From Marinospirillum sp. (GTDB lineage: Bacteria > Pseudomonadota > Gammaproteobacteria > Pseudomonadales > Halomonadaceae): a DNA stretch of 7,756 nt. Where the stretch lies: positions 1 through 7,756 of the forward strand of contig NZ_JACUUA010000158.1 in the NCBI RefSeq assembly GCF_014859565.1, written 5' to 3'. Each line of letters begins with the position of its first letter. Positions within the stretch are counted from its first letter, which is position 1. Below, piece by piece: positions 6,523 to 7,756 of this stretch. The notes beneath the pieces are model-generated. The model searched no databases, was not told the DNA's origin, and saw only the letters and a list, made by a program, of their open reading frames with translations. The translations under genes were made by a program, and so were the position numbers.

Positions 6523-7756
6523 TCAGTAGTTCATGCCAACACTGAGGCTGATGAAATTGCGGTCATCCAGATCCCAGTAGTCGGTATCGAAGTAATGGGT
6601 GTAGCTTAGATTGCTGAAATAGGTATTCATGTATTCAGCGCCCAGTGCGGTACCCAGAATCATGCGGCCTTCATAAAACTGGCTGCCTGGCTCGGGGCCG
6701 TAACCACTGACATCATGACTCCAGGAGACTGTGGGTTTGAGTGTCAAACCACCCACCAGAGCATTGTTGTACTCCAGTTGAGCCAGTACACGATAACCCC
6801 AGGACAGCTCGGTTACGTAGCCGTTGTCAGCGAACATTTCAGTTTCACTGCCACTGGATCCATAAACAGAGGAGCGGCCAAAACGTATCTCGCTGGTGTC
6901 GGGCAAATCATTCACATAAGTGAAGCCAATTTCACCGATCAGACGCAGATTATCAGCAGCCATCACGCGGTTAATATCATGGATAAAGGTGCTCTGAAAT
7001 TGGTAAACATCCAGTTCGCGGTAACCTTTTTGTACACCGGATTCCAGCTCACGAATTTCTGATGGTAAGCGAGCTACTAAGTTGCCATACAGCGGATGAG
7101 CTGTGTTGTTATGGCCGGCAGTATTCGGGTTGTAGCCCAGGTTGCCCAGCAGGCCGCGCACCAGTACGTCGTTGGCGTTAATCTGGATTGGTGCATCAGG
7201 GCGATAGGTGAACTCACCTGACCAGGCTGTGCCGGTAGGTAAGAGTGTTGCAAAGGATGCAGCTATGATTTTCTGGTCTTCCGGGAACTCAATAATGTAT
7301 TGAGTGGCTTTGTCATTACCGGCAGCAGCGATTACTGCTTGAGCGGTTGAGTTGCCAGCAACTGCTGTAGCAACTTCAAGTGCTTCTGAAGGAATGGCTA
7401 GGCTTTTATTCATGGTTGTTGCAGTATTTTGCATTATGGTTGCATAGGTAACAGCTTTCTGTGCATCAGATCCAGTACTGACATAACCTCCGGCTAAAGG
7501 TAGCCGGCCGTGAATATTCTGGAATGACAGGCCAAATTCAGTGCCATTCAGCTGTTCTGCGTACCACTTCAAAGCAACACCAAACTGCCCTGTATCGCTA
7601 GGCTCTTCATCACTGGCACGCTGAGCAATGGTCAAGTCTTTACTGGAGAGTCCCAGTTGTCCATAACCATTAGCCAGTGCAAAAGAGCTTGCCAGAGCGG
7701 CAAAAGGCGTACCTGTGAGAGTGCCTGCGACGTTGGCCTGTTCATTGATGCCACTC
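6523..7756 (-). CDS. DUF1302 family outer-membrane protein, 5' end outside the window
   Basis: The frame is open from the stop at 6523 to the window edge, giving 410 visible residues. The TTG at 7635 is internal, not the start, because the 40 codons before it read in the same frame as normal protein. The family is recognised from PTGTAWSGEFTYRPDAPIQI at visible residues 173-192, NANDVLV after it, and an aromatic-rich beta-strand C-terminal half. The chain ends FISLSVGMNY, the alternating pattern with terminal aromatic expected of an outer-membrane beta-barrel assembled by BAM. DUF1302 proteins are usually about 500-650 residues, so the signal peptide and roughly 100-200 residues are missing. 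Visible residues 94-150 are rich in Ala and Thr and lack the beta-strand pattern, probably an extended surface loop. With the DUF1329 gene 31 bp downstream it forms a pair that usually occurs together and is suspected of moving hydrophobic compounds across the outer membrane. The substrate is unknown. Confidence 0.85.
   Translation of the reverse strand, partial: SGINEQANVAGTLTGTPFAALASSFALANGYGQLGLSSKDLTIAQRASDEEPSDTGQFGVALKWYAEQLNGTEFGLSFQNIHGRLPLAGGYVSTGSDAQKAVTYATIMQNTATTMNKSLAIPSEALEVATAVAGNSTAQAVIAAAGNDKATQYIIEFPEDQKIIAASFATLLPTGTAWSGEFTYRPDAPIQINANDVLVRGLLGNLGYNPNTAGHNNTAHPLYGNLVARLPSEIRELESGVQKGYRELDVYQFQSTFIHDINRVMAADNLRLIGEIGFTYVNDLPDTSEIRFGRSSVYGSSGSETEMFADNGYVTELSWGYRVLAQLEYNNALVGGLTLKPTVSWSHDVSGYGPEPGSQFYEGRMILGTALGAEYMNTYFSNLSYTHYFDTDYWDLDDRNFISLSVGMNY

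Overview
The window looks like part of the chromosome of a gammaproteobacterium of moderate GC content, probably a marine or Pseudomonas-related lineage. The reasons are a FabY-type ketosynthase whose N-terminal and active-site motifs resemble the Pseudomonas aeruginosa protein, and a DUF1302 / DUF1329 / MalT-like regulator trio of the kind I recall from pseudomonads. No rRNA, tRNA, CRISPR array or phage gene was seen. I can give no species.

All supported genes lie on the minus strand, so transcription runs from right to left. At the right edge (6523-7756) is the 3' part of a DUF1302 outer-membrane protein gene; its 5' end lies outside the window. It is followed 31 bp later by a DUF1329 exported protein gene (5148-6491). 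An 83-bp gap with two concentric inverted repeats and a weak promoter candidate comes next. Then follow a large MalT-like (LAL) LuxR-family regulator (2443-5064), a 78-bp gap, and a TTG-started FabY-like beta-ketoacyl-ACP synthase (436-2364). At the left edge (1 to about 390) lies a decayed IS200/IS605-type element: the 3' third of a tnpB gene in the same direction, running off the window, preceded by a hairpin like those at IS605 ends.

Functional reading (inference): the DUF1302-DUF1329 pair probably handles a hydrophobic or lipid-like compound at the outer membrane and periplasm. The LAL regulator probably controls the pair and may control itself. The FabY homologue would supply or start fatty-acid chains. 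The unusual point is that a fatty-acid initiation enzyme sits immediately downstream of this lipid-handling and regulator module. I see no radically new system. The most checkable novelties are the FabY linkage, the nested palindrome in front of the regulator gene, the tnpB remnant with its non-canonical RuvC-II site, and a long Ala/Thr-rich insert in the DUF1302 protein.
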